This document shows, in pieces, positions 1 through 7,916 of a DNA stretch of 49,362 nt (position 1 is the stretch's first letter; each line of letters starts with the position of its first letter). Under the pieces are notes generated by a model. The model was not told where the DNA came from and did not search any database. It was given only the letters and a program-made list of their open reading frames with translations. The position numbers and the translations under genes are program-made. This DNA comes from an uncultured Cellulosilyticum sp. (GTDB lineage: Bacteria > Bacillota > Clostridia > Lachnospirales > Cellulosilyticaceae), in NCBI GenBank assembly GCA_934725855.1, contig CAKVCL010000024.1, forward strand, positions 1 to 49,362. The letters are read 5' to 3'.

Positions 1-347
1 TTGGCGGCTAGCAAAACGGGCGTATCGGTGATTCCATAATTGAGTTTTGCTAACGTATTGCCAGTACAAGGTGCAATGAGCAGCGCATCGATTAGATGCT
101 TAGGGCCTAGTGGTTCAGCTTGCTCAATCGTATGAATAACGTTTTTACCCGTAATGGATTCTATTTTAGCAATCATCTCAGATGCATTGCCAAAACGTGT
201 CGAAGTTTCATAGGCGTTATAAGACATAATGGGTGTGAGATTCACACCTAATTGTACTAAAGATTCCATGACCCCAATGGCTTTTGAAAATGTACAAAAT
301 GAACCACATAATGCCATGCCTAAATTAAGTCCTGCTAAAGCATTCAT
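1..347 (-). CDS. dpaB: Dipicolinate synthase subunit B, partial (3' end cut by window)
   Basis: This is the flavoprotein-like B subunit which, with DpaA, makes dipicolinic acid for the spore core from a lysine-pathway intermediate. About 115 N-terminal residues are present. They show the family's opening (GxxLCGSFCTFSK), then PIMSYNAYETSTRFG, a GPKHLIDALLIAPCTGN stretch and TDTPVLLAA, all typical of the flavoprotein fold of SpoVFB. The C-terminal part lies beyond base 1. The start ATG at 347-345 overlaps the TGA stop of dpaA (346-344), so the two are translationally coupled. The shadow reading frame at 325-543 is not this gene. Expression is presumably in the mother cell from the promoter upstream of dpaA. 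The assignment rests on both protein similarity and gene pairing. Confidence 0.9.
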   Translation of the reverse strand, partial: MNALAGLNLGMALCGSFCTFSKAIGVMESLVQLGVNLTPIMSYNAYETSTRFGNASEMIAKIESITGKNVIHTIEQAEPLGPKHLIDALLIAPCTGNTLAKLNYGITDTPVLLAA

Positions 348-1216
348 AGTGTTTCCCCCTGATTACGTAAGATGAGTAGTAGACATTGATAGAGAATATC
401 AGCAGCAGTTTTAGGGGCGACAATGCCAGGAAGGCTTGGTGCTGGCACATGTGTAATGCCTTTTTCATGACAATAGTCAATATCGATGCCACCTGGTAAG
501 GAAGCAAGCTCAATATAAACCACTTCAGGGTTAAATAAGTCAATAGCTTGTTTATCTAATAATTTGACAGGAACGGTGTTAAAAATAAAATCAAACTCAT
601 GAAGAGATACGGCGAGCTCTTGCAAGTCAATAGGCCTATAGCCATAAGCGCTGATATAGGAAAGATCCGTGGTGGAGCGCGCCTCTACCGAAACATGAGC
701 ACCGAGTGCCAAAAGTTTTTGAGCTAAAATTTTGCCACAACGTCCAAAGCCTAAAACAAGACAGTTGCTATCATGCAAGGTGATTTCACTATTTTGCATC
801 GCATATTGAATCGCACCTTCTGCTGTTGGGATCGCATTTAATATCGCAATTTTATCAAGGTCCATCATATCACAATAATTAATATGATGCTTTTCAAAGA
901 GCTGTCTCATATCTGGGTTAAGCACGCTGCCAAGAACATAACTATTAGAAGCGGCTAAAAAGAATTGCTCTATGGAAAGATAGGCATTGCACATTGGGGT
1001 GTAAACACATTTACCATCTTTAGTAAAAGGAATCGGGCCAATAATATAGGGATAGTAGCTAAGTTCACTCACTGAAGCACATACTGTAACGGTTTTAGGA
1101 ATGTCTGGATGACAGAGTCCATAAACGGCAACGTGATACCCTTTATGGACTAGAATTTGAGCGAGCCGTACAAATCGTAAATCGCCACCTACAATAGCAA
1201 CTTTAAGTTGATTCAT
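344..1216 (-). CDS. dpaA: Dipicolinate synthase subunit A
   Basis: DpaA is the NAD(P)-binding subunit of dipicolinate synthase, which forms the Ca-chelated spore-core solute DPA. The product has 290 residues against about 297 for Bacillus SpoVFA. An N-terminal domain begins KVAIVGGDLRFV (residues 5-16). A Rossmann nucleotide-binding segment, CLVLGFGRCGK, lies at about 152-162 and is followed by the family's VSVEARS. The C-terminus contains ELASLPGGID. The start ATG is preceded by GGAGG about 8 bases upstream. The gene overlaps dpaB by the ATGA junction and has a sigma-K-like promoter about 40 bp upstream. Presence of both subunits is good evidence that the organism makes endospores. Confidence 0.93.
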   Translation of the reverse strand: MNQLKVAIVGGDLRFVRLAQILVHKGYHVAVYGLCHPDIPKTVTVCASVSELSYYPYIIGPIPFTKDGKCVYTPMCNAYLSIEQFFLAASNSYVLGSVLNPDMRQLFEKHHINYCDMMDLDKIAILNAIPTAEGAIQYAMQNSEITLHDSNCLVLGFGRCGKILAQKLLALGAHVSVEARSTTDLSYISAYGYRPIDLQELAVSLHEFDFIFNTVPVKLLDKQAIDLFNPEVVYIELASLPGGIDIDYCHEKGITHVPAPSLPGIVAPKTAADILYQCLLLILRNQGETL

Positions 1217-1253
1217 GATTGATTCCTCCAGCTGATTAAAAATGTCTGTAATA

Positions 1254-1282
1254 TAACTTATGAAGGGCTTTATAAGTTGGTG
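1254..1282 (-). promoter_or_regulatory. Sigma-K-type sporulation promoter of dpaAB
   Basis: Read on the minus strand, CACC (1282-1279) is followed after exactly 16 bases by CATAAGTTA (1262-1254). This fits the sigma-K consensus mACm-N16-CATAnnnTA known from Bacillus late mother-cell genes. It lies 38 bp upstream of the dpaA start, and dpaAB is a classic sigma-K target in B. subtilis. The match is visible in the sequence; the regulation is inferred. Confidence 0.6.
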
Positions 1283-1361
1283 CTTGTTTTTCTATAATAG
1301 GCTTGTAGCACGCATGAAATCTAGATACAATAGAAAGTAAATGAGAGGAAAGAGGTAACAA

Positions 1362-1622
1362 ATGAAAGCATTTTACAAAGCAATTGAAGATAAAATTAAG
1401 GCTTCTGGTTATCCAGGCACTGTAAAGGGTGAGACAATCTATGATGAGATTTGTGAAGAGATTGATGATAAAGAGAATGGAAGTTATCTCTTTATGTGTA
1501 AACAAGAAGAGGATACGTATTATGAGTATAAAATTGATGTCATGGACGAATCCTTTAATTTGGCTTATATGATTATTCATACCAAAGAAAAGGATTGGCA
1601 TGTGGCATTTGATGAAAAATAA
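1362..1622 (+). CDS. Small conserved-looking hypothetical protein
   Basis: The 86-residue product is not recognised as a known family. It is acidic, has no signal peptide or membrane segment, and reads like a compact alpha/beta protein: an opening amphipathic helix (FYKAIEDKIKASGYPGTVKG), a central acidic turn and alternating aromatic strands ending WHVAFDE. The start ATG has GAGAGGAAAGAGG upstream. A possible promoter, TTGTAG (1304-1309) and TACAAT (1326-1331) with a 16-bp spacer, lies between it and divergent dpaA. It ends at a perfect hairpin terminator. It is a monocistronic gene between the dpa operon and the NA37 gene; its function is unknown. Confidence 0.7.
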   Translation: MKAFYKAIEDKIKASGYPGTVKGETIYDEICEEIDDKENGSYLFMCKQEEDTYYEYKIDVMDESFNLAYMIIHTKEKDWHVAFDEK

Positions 1623-1633
1623 GGGGTTATAAT

Positions 1634-1679
1634 AAAAACTCAGGAATCGGCAAAAGAATAGACCGATTCCTGAGTTTTT
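1634..1679. terminator. Bidirectional rho-independent terminator
   Basis: A perfect 17-bp stem (arms 1634-1650 and 1663-1679) carries A-runs on the left and T-runs on the right. It lies between the convergent gene ending at 1622 and the minus-strand gene ending at 1691, so it can serve both. Confidence 0.9.
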
Positions 1680-1690
1680 AAATGTGGAAA

Positions 1691-2671
1691 TTATTTATTG
1701 ACGATTTGAGAGATGTTTTTTAAAACAATGGAAATCGTGCCATTGGGTTCATTAATGATTTCAATGAAGTCCGGATCTTTAAATAAATGCGTTGGAAGCT
1801 TAACTTCGATACCGGTATCGGTTTTAAGCTTTTGGAAGTTAAACTTGTTGCCAATTTTAGGATCCGTTACTTCAACATGAGCTTCTTTGAGTCCAAATTC
1901 CTCCATGTGCTGTACACAACTTTCGAAGACTTCTTCATCTTCTCCAAATGTTTGTTCTAAAATCTCTTGTACAGGAATCGTTTGGGTTCGTGCAATACTT
2001 TCAGAGATATTTTGCTTAAGCTCAGTAAGGGCATTAAGAGGATTATCATAATGTTCTTCAATGACTTTACTAGCTACTGTTTCAATGGCTTTAACAGTTT
2101 CTTTGACGGATAAGGCAGGTTCAAGATCAAATAGTAAAGAAAGGTATTTGCTTTTAGAAGTATCCAGTAAGGAAACTTTAAAACTGTCTAAACTCACAAT
2201 AAGTCCTTCTTCTACCTGTTTGCTCGCACCTGGGAAGATGCCTTTATTTTTAATAATACGCGTCACGACTGTCCCGTCACTTTGCTCCACATAATGAGTA
2301 TATTCTTCTTTATAGTTTAATTTGAGTAATCCGAAATAGTTATTACCATCCATCATAAAGGAAGTACATACTAAATCCCCACTGGGGATGGTTTCATATT
2401 CTGTCATATAGCGATAAAAGACTTGGGCGATTTCACTGGTTAGTTGCATAAAAAGGTCTTCGGTAAGAGGAGTACTTAGATGATTAGGAAGGTCTGCCGT
2501 TTCTTTAAAAACAGCATCACAACTCGAGGTGCTTTCAAAAATTTTGGTTAAGTGTCTGGTGATAAAACTTTCAGTTTCATCATTAAGGACTAATAAGTCC
2601 GTTGATAAAAGGGGCATTCCCATACTTAAGTCTAAAACATGAATGACTGTATGTTTAAATGTAATACTCAC
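1691..2671 (-). CDS. Nucleoid-associated protein (NA37/YejK-like family)
   Basis: The 326-residue product resembles clostridial members of the 37-kDa nucleoid-associated protein family (PF04245). These proteins associate with the nucleoid in proteobacteria, but their role in Firmicutes is poorly defined. It opens FKHTVIHVLDLSMGMPLLST, has the central GLLKLNYKEEYTHYVE region with a basic IIKNKGIFPG segment, and ends in a C-terminal domain of about 80 residues. The start is GTG at 2671-2669, with AAAGGATGAT upstream; no in-frame ATG fits. It stands alone, transcribed away from the TSCPD gene and ending at the shared terminator. The family call is from overall pattern, without a single diagnostic motif. 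Confidence 0.7.
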   Translation of the reverse strand: MSITFKHTVIHVLDLSMGMPLLSTDLLVLNDETESFITRHLTKIFESTSSCDAVFKETADLPNHLSTPLTEDLFMQLTSEIAQVFYRYMTEYETIPSGDLVCTSFMMDGNNYFGLLKLNYKEEYTHYVEQSDGTVVTRIIKNKGIFPGASKQVEEGLIVSLDSFKVSLLDTSKSKYLSLLFDLEPALSVKETVKAIETVASKVIEEHYDNPLNALTELKQNISESIARTQTIPVQEILEQTFGEDEEVFESCVQHMEEFGLKEAHVEVTDPKIGNKFNFQKLKTDTGIEVKLPTHLFKDPDFIEIINEPNGTISIVLKNISQIVNK

Positions 2672-2765
2672 TGTGCATCATCCTTTAATTATATCATCTT
2701 TTGAGGCTAAACTCTTTTTTATTATGATATATTTTGGCGCATTTAGCAATAATGAATGGCCTTAC

Positions 2766-2794
2766 TTGACCCCATCATATCGCTTTCGTATAAT
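2766..2794 (+). promoter_or_regulatory. Sigma-A promoter of TSCPD gene
   Basis: TTGACC (2766-2771) and TATAAT (2789-2794) are separated by the optimal 17 bp, about 47 bp upstream of the start codon at 2842. Confidence 0.75.
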
Positions 2795-2841
2795 AATGAA
2801 GATAAGCAATATGTTTATTAATTTAGGTCTAGGAGAGAAAT

Positions 2842-3087
2842 ATGGAAAAATATAAAACAACAGGCGTTTGCGCTTCAGAAATTCAATTTGAGATTAAGGA
2901 TTCAGTGATAGAGAAGGTTCAATTTATTGGAGGATGTCCTGGAAATGCAATTGGCGTGGCGCATTTGATACAAGGCTATAAAGTGGAAGAAGCCATTACG
3001 CGTTTAAAAGGGATTGACTGTAGAGGAAAGGGGACTTCTTGCCCTGACCAATTAGCTAAAGCTTTAGAAGCTTACCTTGAAAAATAA
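2842..3087 (+). CDS. TSCPD domain-containing protein (TIGR03905 type)
   Basis: The 81-residue single-domain protein carries the signature GTSCPDQLAKAL near the C-terminus, together with IGGCPGNAIGVAHLI in the middle. Both are typical of small TSCPD proteins common in Clostridia. The TSCPD module also occurs at the end of adenosylcobalamin-dependent ribonucleotide reductases, where its cysteines are thought to bind metal; the stand-alone form has no firmly known function. Conserved Cys residues are seen in TGVCASE, GGCPG, IDCRG and TSCPD. The ribosome site AGGAG lies about 7 bases upstream of the ATG. It is transcribed from its own consensus promoter, apart from dapG downstream. Confidence 0.88.
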   Translation: MEKYKTTGVCASEIQFEIKDSVIEKVQFIGGCPGNAIGVAHLIQGYKVEEAITRLKGIDCRGKGTSCPDQLAKALEAYLEK

Positions 3088-3164
3088 GTGGATAGTCACA
3101 TCTTTTGAAATAAAAGAATAATGAATATATAGAGAAATGAAATCGATTGAAAGGACATCATGAA

Positions 3165-4364
3165 ATGCACATCATTGTTCAAAAATTTGGTGGCACATCG
3201 GTTGCTACCCTTAAAGGGAGAAAACAAGTTGTCAGTAAAATAAAAAAAGCAATAGAAGAAGGATGCTTGCCTGTCGTTGTTGTATCAGCCATGGGAAGAA
3301 AAGGGGCACCTTATGCAACGGATACATTAATTGATTTTGTCAATCATGAATCTGGAGAAATGACGCCACACTCTTATGATATGCTTTTATCTTGTGGCGA
3401 AATGATCTCAGCAGTTACGATGACCACCTTATTAGAAAATGAAGGCATCAAAGCAAAAGCATTTACCGGCGGGCAGGCAGGTATTATTACCGATTCATAT
3501 CACCAAAAAGCTGATTTGGTTTTAGCTAAGCCAGAGGGGCTTTTAGCGAGTTTGGAAAAAGGCATCATTCCTGTTGTAGCTGGATTTCAAGGCATGAGTG
3601 TAGAAGGAGAAATTACGACCTTAGGAAGAGGGGGCAGTGACACTTCAGCAGCCATGATTGGGGCCAGCATTGGAGCAGAACGTATCGAAATCTATACGGA
3701 TGTAAATGGTATTATGACGGCTGACCCTAATGTGTGTGATAAAGCCAAAATCATTCCAGCGATCAGCTATATGGAAGTTTTCCAGATGGCGGATAGTGGG
3801 GCAAAGGTCATTCATCCAAGAGCGGTTGAATACGCCATGAGGGCCAATGTGCCATTAGTCATTAAAAATACTTTTTCAGAGGCACCAGGCACTTACATTT
3901 TACAGAGTGTGGCTAACTTAATGCCTAAAGACAAACCTCAAAGTGTGATTACAAGTGTGGCGCATCTTAACGGCAGGTCTCAATTTAAAATTCATGAGCC
4001 TAATCATAAAGGTGAAAATTTACTCATGATGATTGCAGAGGCAGGCATTAGCATTGACCTGATTAATCTTTTCCCACATGAAGCCTTATTTACGGTGGAT
4101 GAAACGGACGAAAAAGCACTGAGTAGCTTGCTAGAATCTGGTGGGTATCGTTATGATGTTTTAAGAGGATGTGCAAAGATAACCGTAATTGGTGAGCGGA
4201 TGACAGGGGTGCCTGGCGTTATGGCACGTATTATTGATTCACTTAGCGAAGCGTCTATTCCAGTTTACCAGACGGCTGACTCACTGACTACGATTGCTTG
4301 TTTAATTGATGAAACATCCGTTTCGCTCGCCATTCATGCTTTACATGAGGCATTTCATCTGTAA
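3165..4364 (+). CDS. dapG: Aspartate kinase
   Basis: Aspartokinase phosphorylates aspartate, the first step toward lysine, threonine, methionine and the DPA precursor. The protein starts IIVQKFGGTSVA, the diagnostic ATP/aspartate-binding opening, and contains TLGRGGSDTSAAMIGA and the EIYTDVNGIMTADP motif. Tandem ACT domains follow in the last 130 residues, with VIGERMTGVPGVMARI in one of them. I chose ATG 3165 because AAAGGA lies 9 bases upstream; an in-frame TTG at 3147 has no ribosome site. The length of 399 residues fits the diaminopimelate-sensitive DapG type (about 404). Its closeness to dpaAB and tepA matches Bacillus, where dapG belongs to the dpa cluster, hence the symbol; LysC-type naming is equally possible. 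Confidence 0.92.
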   Translation: MHIIVQKFGGTSVATLKGRKQVVSKIKKAIEEGCLPVVVVSAMGRKGAPYATDTLIDFVNHESGEMTPHSYDMLLSCGEMISAVTMTTLLENEGIKAKAFTGGQAGIITDSYHQKADLVLAKPEGLLASLEKGIIPVVAGFQGMSVEGEITTLGRGGSDTSAAMIGASIGAERIEIYTDVNGIMTADPNVCDKAKIIPAISYMEVFQMADSGAKVIHPRAVEYAMRANVPLVIKNTFSEAPGTYILQSVANLMPKDKPQSVITSVAHLNGRSQFKIHEPNHKGENLLMMIAEAGISIDLINLFPHEALFTVDETDEKALSSLLESGGYRYDVLRGCAKITVIGERMTGVPGVMARIIDSLSEASIPVYQTADSLTTIACLIDETSVSLAIHALHEAFHL

Positions 4365-4462
4365 AAAGATTTAGCATTTATTTTTGAAAAGTAAAAATGA
4401 GGTATGATTCTTTTCAATTTTTTGCATACTAATCATGAAAATGATATGAAAGGAGCAAAAGT

Positions 4463-5224
4463 ATGAAAGAGGAAATCATGCCTCATTATTTTTTGAATGA
4501 AACTAAAACAGATGCGCCTCCTGAAAATCCCCCTCAAACAGAAGCGGATGTTGCCAATAGTATTAAAGAATTTGGACAATTATCCACTCCAGGAAAACAA
4601 AGTGAAAGTGTCATTCATTGCATTACCATTATAGGACAAGTGGAAGGTCATATGAGTCTGCCACCTCAAAATAAAACCACCAAATATGAGCATTTAATTC
4701 CACAAATTGTTGGAATTTGTGAAGACCCAAAGATTAAAGGGGTTCTAATTATCCTTAATACAGTAGGTGGGGATGTAGAAGCGGGTCTTGCTCTTGCTGA
4801 ACTGATTTCATCGATTAATAAACCAACGGTTTCATTGGTGTTAGGTGGGGCTCATTCCATTGGGGTACCAATTTCTGTAGCCAGTGACTATTCCTTTATT
4901 ACGCCCACAGCAAGTATGACGATTCATCCCGTACGTATGAATGGCACGGTGATTGGGGTTTCTCAAACCTTTGAATTTTTTGATCAGATGCAAGAACGTA
5001 TTGTGGCATTTGTGGAGCAGCATTCACATATTTCAGGCGATCATTTTAGAGAATTAATGTTAGCTATTGGTAAACTGGCAATGGATGTTGGAACCGTATT
5101 AGTGGGTAAGCAGGCTGTTGAGGAAAAGATTATTGATGAAGTAGGTGGGTTAACTGAAGCCATGGCTAAATTACATGAGCTCATTGATGAAAGAGAAAAT
5201 GTTAAGGGGGATCATAACGCATGA
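4463..5224 (+). CDS. tepA: ClpP-like translocation-enhancing protein TepA
   Basis: The 253-residue protein has a ClpP/crotonase-like serine protease fold. The Gly-rich oxyanion region is [14 protein letters not shown], the nucleophile serine sits in [11 protein letters not shown] and the histidine in TIHPVRM. The N-terminal 45 residues are Pro/Gln-rich and probably disordered, as in the YmfB/TepA group. B. subtilis TepA was reported to assist protein translocation and is also discussed as germination- or spore-related. The start ATG follows AAAGGAG by 8 bases. The stop overlaps the start of ylzJ (ATGA), and spoIIIE follows, reproducing the Bacillus order tepA-ylzJ-spoIIIE. Confidence 0.88.
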   Translation: MKEEIMPHYFLNETKTDAPPENPPQTEADVANSIKEFGQLSTPGKQSESVIHCITIIGQVEGHMSLPPQNKTTKYEHLIPQIVGICEDPKIKGVLIILNTVGGDVEAGLALAELISSINKPTVSLVLGGAHSIGVPISVASDYSFITPTASMTIHPVRMNGTVIGVSQTFEFFDQMQERIVAFVEQHSHISGDHFRELMLAIGKLAMDVGTVLVGKQAVEEKIIDEVGGLTEAMAKLHELIDERENVKGDHNA

Positions 5225-5433
5225 TGTATTCCATTGCACCGATTTATGGACTAGAGATGCCGGCTGAATATGTTCAAGTAGAATATGAAGGGTTAGAAGT
5301 ATTAGCTTGTAAAACAGAAGAGGGTTATCGACTAGAACGTATTTTTTCTACAAATCCAGGCGATTTTCTTAGGGCAGATTTACAACCAGGGAATTTACTT
5401 GAAAATGCTCTTATCAAACAACACGGTCAATGA
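5221..5433 (+). CDS. ylzJ: YlzJ-like protein
   Basis: The 70-residue protein matches the YlzJ-like family: a short beta-rich start ([11 protein letters not shown]), then [14 protein letters not shown] near the middle and an LQPGNLL end. Its function is unknown. The ATG overlaps the last bases of tepA, so the pair is translationally coupled. The same coupling with tepA and spoIIIE is found across spore formers, suggesting a sporulation-linked or membrane-related job, but nothing in the sequence defines an activity. The last codons contain the promoter for the next gene. Confidence 0.82.
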   Translation: MMYSIAPIYGLEMPAEYVQVEYEGLEVLACKTEEGYRLERIFSTNPGDFLRADLQPGNLLENALIKQHGQ

Positions 5434-5439
5434 TATAAT
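5411..5439 (+). promoter_or_regulatory. Promoter of spoIIIE operon with extended -10
   Basis: TTATCA (5411-5416) and TATAAT (5434-5439) are separated by 17 bp, with TG one base before the -10 (extended -10). It straddles the end of ylzJ and predicts transcription starting near 5446, which disfavours the upstream ATG at 5449 as translation start. Confidence 0.65.
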
Positions 5440-5442
5440 AAT

Positions 5443-5468
5443 AGATGTATGTACAAAAACATACGTCT
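5443..5468. repeat. Inverted repeat at the predicted transcription start of spoIIIE
   Basis: AGATGTATGT (5443-5452) and ACATACGTCT (5459-5468) form a 10-bp stem with one G.U pair and a 6-base loop, followed by ATTTTCTGTTTTT. It could be an operator placed at +1, a weak terminator for the tepA-ylzJ transcript, or a 5' leader hairpin. The sequence alone does not decide. Confidence 0.5.
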
Positions 5469-5505
5469 ATTTTCTGTTTTTATAACCGTTATACATAATC
5501 AAGTA

Positions 5506-7905
5506 ATGGATATGAAGAAACAACATGAAAATAAAGAGATCAATAAAGGGGTTAATAGACAAATGAATAAAGGAGACGTCAAAAAAAGGGGAACGGCTAA
5601 AAAAAAGGCCCAGAAAAAGACAGCACACAGCCCAAAGCAGACTGTATCACCTTCCGTATCTAAAGAAATTGTTGGTCTTTCAATGATTGGCATAGGCCTT
5701 CTTGTAACGATAGGGGTTTTTTCAGATAAGACAGGACTTTTTGGACAGATTCTAAGGCTGATATTTGTAGGGACTTTTGGCATAGGAGGCTATATTTTGC
5801 CTTTTGGTGCAATGATATTAGGGTTCTACTATATAAGAGGTCGATTTGAACAACTCTTTAGAGGCTTGGTATATGGTGGCTCACTGATCATCATGCTGAT
5901 GATCTTTTTTCACTTATTAAGCTATGGAGATGACCAAACTATTTCCATTGCCCATGCAGATTTCTTAAAAAAAGCAAGTTGGCACAATGGCGGGTATTTA
6001 GGGGCATTAATAGGCTACGGACTATTAAAACTGGTAGGGATTTATGGCAGTTATATTTTATTAGGTATTGCGTATGGGATTTGGTTGCTCCTAGTGACAC
6101 AATTTCCGATATTCTCATGGCTTCATGACAAAATTGGAGAGGGGTTAGTAGAACTTAAAGCCCATCACGATGAGCACAAACGCATTCAATCACTGAGTCA
6201 GAAGCCCTTACGCCCTAAGAAAAAACTAGGCACGTCACTTGAAGAAGATAGCTTGACATTATCTAGAACGTTAACTAAAGATCCTACTGAAGAAAATGAA
6301 GGCGCTTCTTGTATGGAAGATCGGGTTGATATTCCATTTTTTGATGGTTCCAATTATCAAGAAGAACAAGTACAAAATGCCACTAGTCATCCAGTCTCTT
6401 ATGAAACAGAGCCTAAAGAGCTTGGATCTAGGGAAAAAATGACTCATGAGGAAATGATTGATTCAACACCTAATGTTCCAGATTTGACCCAAACAGAAGC
6501 GCCAGTTTATCATTATCCACCTGTTACGTTACTTAATAAAGTAGCCACGCAGCAAGATAAAGAAGCTTCTAAAAAATCATTAACGAATGCTAGAAAGTTA
6601 GAAGAGACATTAGCTAGCTTTGGGGTGGAAGCCAAAGTGACTCAAATCCATAGAGGACCTTCCGTTACACGCTATGAATTACAACCTAAGCAAGGGGTTA
6701 AGGTCAGTAAAATTGTTAACTTGTCAGATGATATTGCCCTAAATCTAGCGGCACCAAGTATTCGTATTGAAGCCCCTATTCCTGGTAAAGCGGCAGTAGG
6801 CATTGAAGTAGCCAATGAACATAGTGAAATCGTTTATTTAAGAGATGTCATTGATTCTGATCGATTTTTAGCTTTTCCTTCTAAGCTTGCCTTTGCACTT
6901 GGTAAAGATATTGCTGGAAAACCTATTATTGCAGATATTGGGAAAATGCCGCATGTTTTGATTGCTGGGGCAACAGGCTCAGGTAAAAGTGTTTGTATTA
7001 ACACACTCATTACCAGTATTATTTATAAAGCAACTCCTCAGGAAGTTCGACTCATTATGATTGATCCAAAAGTGGTTGAGTTAAGTGTCTATAATGGGAT
7101 TCCTCACTTACTGATTCCAGTTGTAACTGATCCTAAGAAAGCTGCAGGGGCTTTATTCTGGGCAGTTAATGAAATGACAAGACGTTATAATTTGTTCGCC
7201 GAAAATAATGTTCGTGATATGAAAGGGTATAACGAAAAGCAAACAGATGAACATCAAAAATTGCCTCAGATTGTCATTATCATTGATGAGCTTGCCGATT
7301 TAATGATGACAGGCGCTAAAGAAGTTGAAGATGCGATTTGCCGACTCGCACAAATGGCGAGAGCAGCAGGGATTCACCTCGTTATTGCGACGCAGCGTCC
7401 TTCCGTGGATGTCATTACAGGAGTGATTAAAGCGAATATTCCTTCAAGACTAGCCTTTGCCGTATCGTCTGGTACAGATTCCAGAACAATTCTAGATATG
7501 GTGGGAGCAGAAAAATTACTTGGGAAAGGGGATATGCTTTTCTATCCAGTGGGTGAGTCAAAACCTATTCGTATTCAAGGCGCCTTTATTTCAGATCATG
7601 AAGTTGAAAGTATCGTTAACAGCATTAAAACAGACCACACGGATTATGAAGCGTCTGTTATGGAGAGTATGGAAAACATAGGGACATCCACCACTATTGA
7701 TTCAGAGGATGAAGCAGATGAATTGCTGGAAAAAGCGATTGAATTTGCAAGTGATAAAGAAAAGCTTTCGATCTCAATGCTACAAAGGTATTTTAGAATT
7801 GGATTCAATAGAGCAGCACGCTTAATGGAAGCATTAGAAGCAAGAGGGGTAGTTGGACCTGATGAAGGAAGTAAACCTAGAAAAGTTATAAAAAATAACA
7901 TATAA
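5506..7905 (+). CDS. spoIIIE: FtsK/SpoIIIE family DNA translocase
   Basis: This hexameric, membrane-anchored ATPase pumps chromosomal DNA through the division or sporulation septum. A Lys-rich N-terminus precedes about four hydrophobic segments, then a charged linker. The motor has a FtsK alpha domain (near [24 protein letters not shown]), Walker A GATGSGKS at about 488-495 and Walker [12 protein letters not shown] at about 589. The last 65 residues form the gamma winged helix ([18 protein letters not shown]) that reads oriented DNA. I list ATG 5506; ATG 5512 or 5563 (AAAGGGG 11 bases upstream) are alternatives. ATG 5449 is unlikely because it sits in a hairpin at the predicted transcription start. 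The start is the main uncertainty; position after ylzJ favours SpoIIIE over a second FtsK. Confidence 0.93.
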   Translation: MDMKKQHENKEINKGVNRQMNKGDVKKRGTAKKKAQKKTAHSPKQTVSPSVSKEIVGLSMIGIGLLVTIGVFSDKTGLFGQILRLIFVGTFGIGGYILPFGAMILGFYYIRGRFEQLFRGLVYGGSLIIMLMIFFHLLSYGDDQTISIAHADFLKKASWHNGGYLGALIGYGLLKLVGIYGSYILLGIAYGIWLLLVTQFPIFSWLHDKIGEGLVELKAHHDEHKRIQSLSQKPLRPKKKLGTSLEEDSLTLSRTLTKDPTEENEGASCMEDRVDIPFFDGSNYQEEQVQNATSHPVSYETEPKELGSREKMTHEEMIDSTPNVPDLTQTEAPVYHYPPVTLLNKVATQQDKEASKKSLTNARKLEETLASFGVEAKVTQIHRGPSVTRYELQPKQGVKVSKIVNLSDDIALNLAAPSIRIEAPIPGKAAVGIEVANEHSEIVYLRDVIDSDRFLAFPSKLAFALGKDIAGKPIIADIGKMPHVLIAGATGSGKSVCINTLITSIIYKATPQEVRLIMIDPKVVELSVYNGIPHLLIPVVTDPKKAAGALFWAVNEMTRRYNLFAENNVRDMKGYNEKQTDEHQKLPQIVIIIDELADLMMTGAKEVEDAICRLAQMARAAGIHLVIATQRPSVDVITGVIKANIPSRLAFAVSSGTDSRTILDMVGAEKLLGKGDMLFYPVGESKPIRIQGAFISDHEVESIVNSIKTDHTDYEASVMESMENIGTSTTIDSEDEADELLEKAIEFASDKEKLSISMLQRYFRIGFNRAARLMEALEARGVVGPDEGSKPRKVIKNNI

Positions 7906-7916
7906 AGGAGTTTATT

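Noticed and set aside
325..543. 72-residue minus-strand frame overlapping dpaA/dpaB
   Set aside because: It is out of frame with both genes; dpaB is clearly read from 347 in another frame.
2643..2855. 70-residue plus-strand frame before the TSCPD gene
   Set aside because: It runs through the promoter (2766-2794) and the divergent intergenic region, and has no ribosome site.
5449..5505. Start of SpoIIIE at ATG 5449
   Set aside because: No ribosome site, and it lies at the predicted transcription start inside a hairpin; later ATGs fit better.
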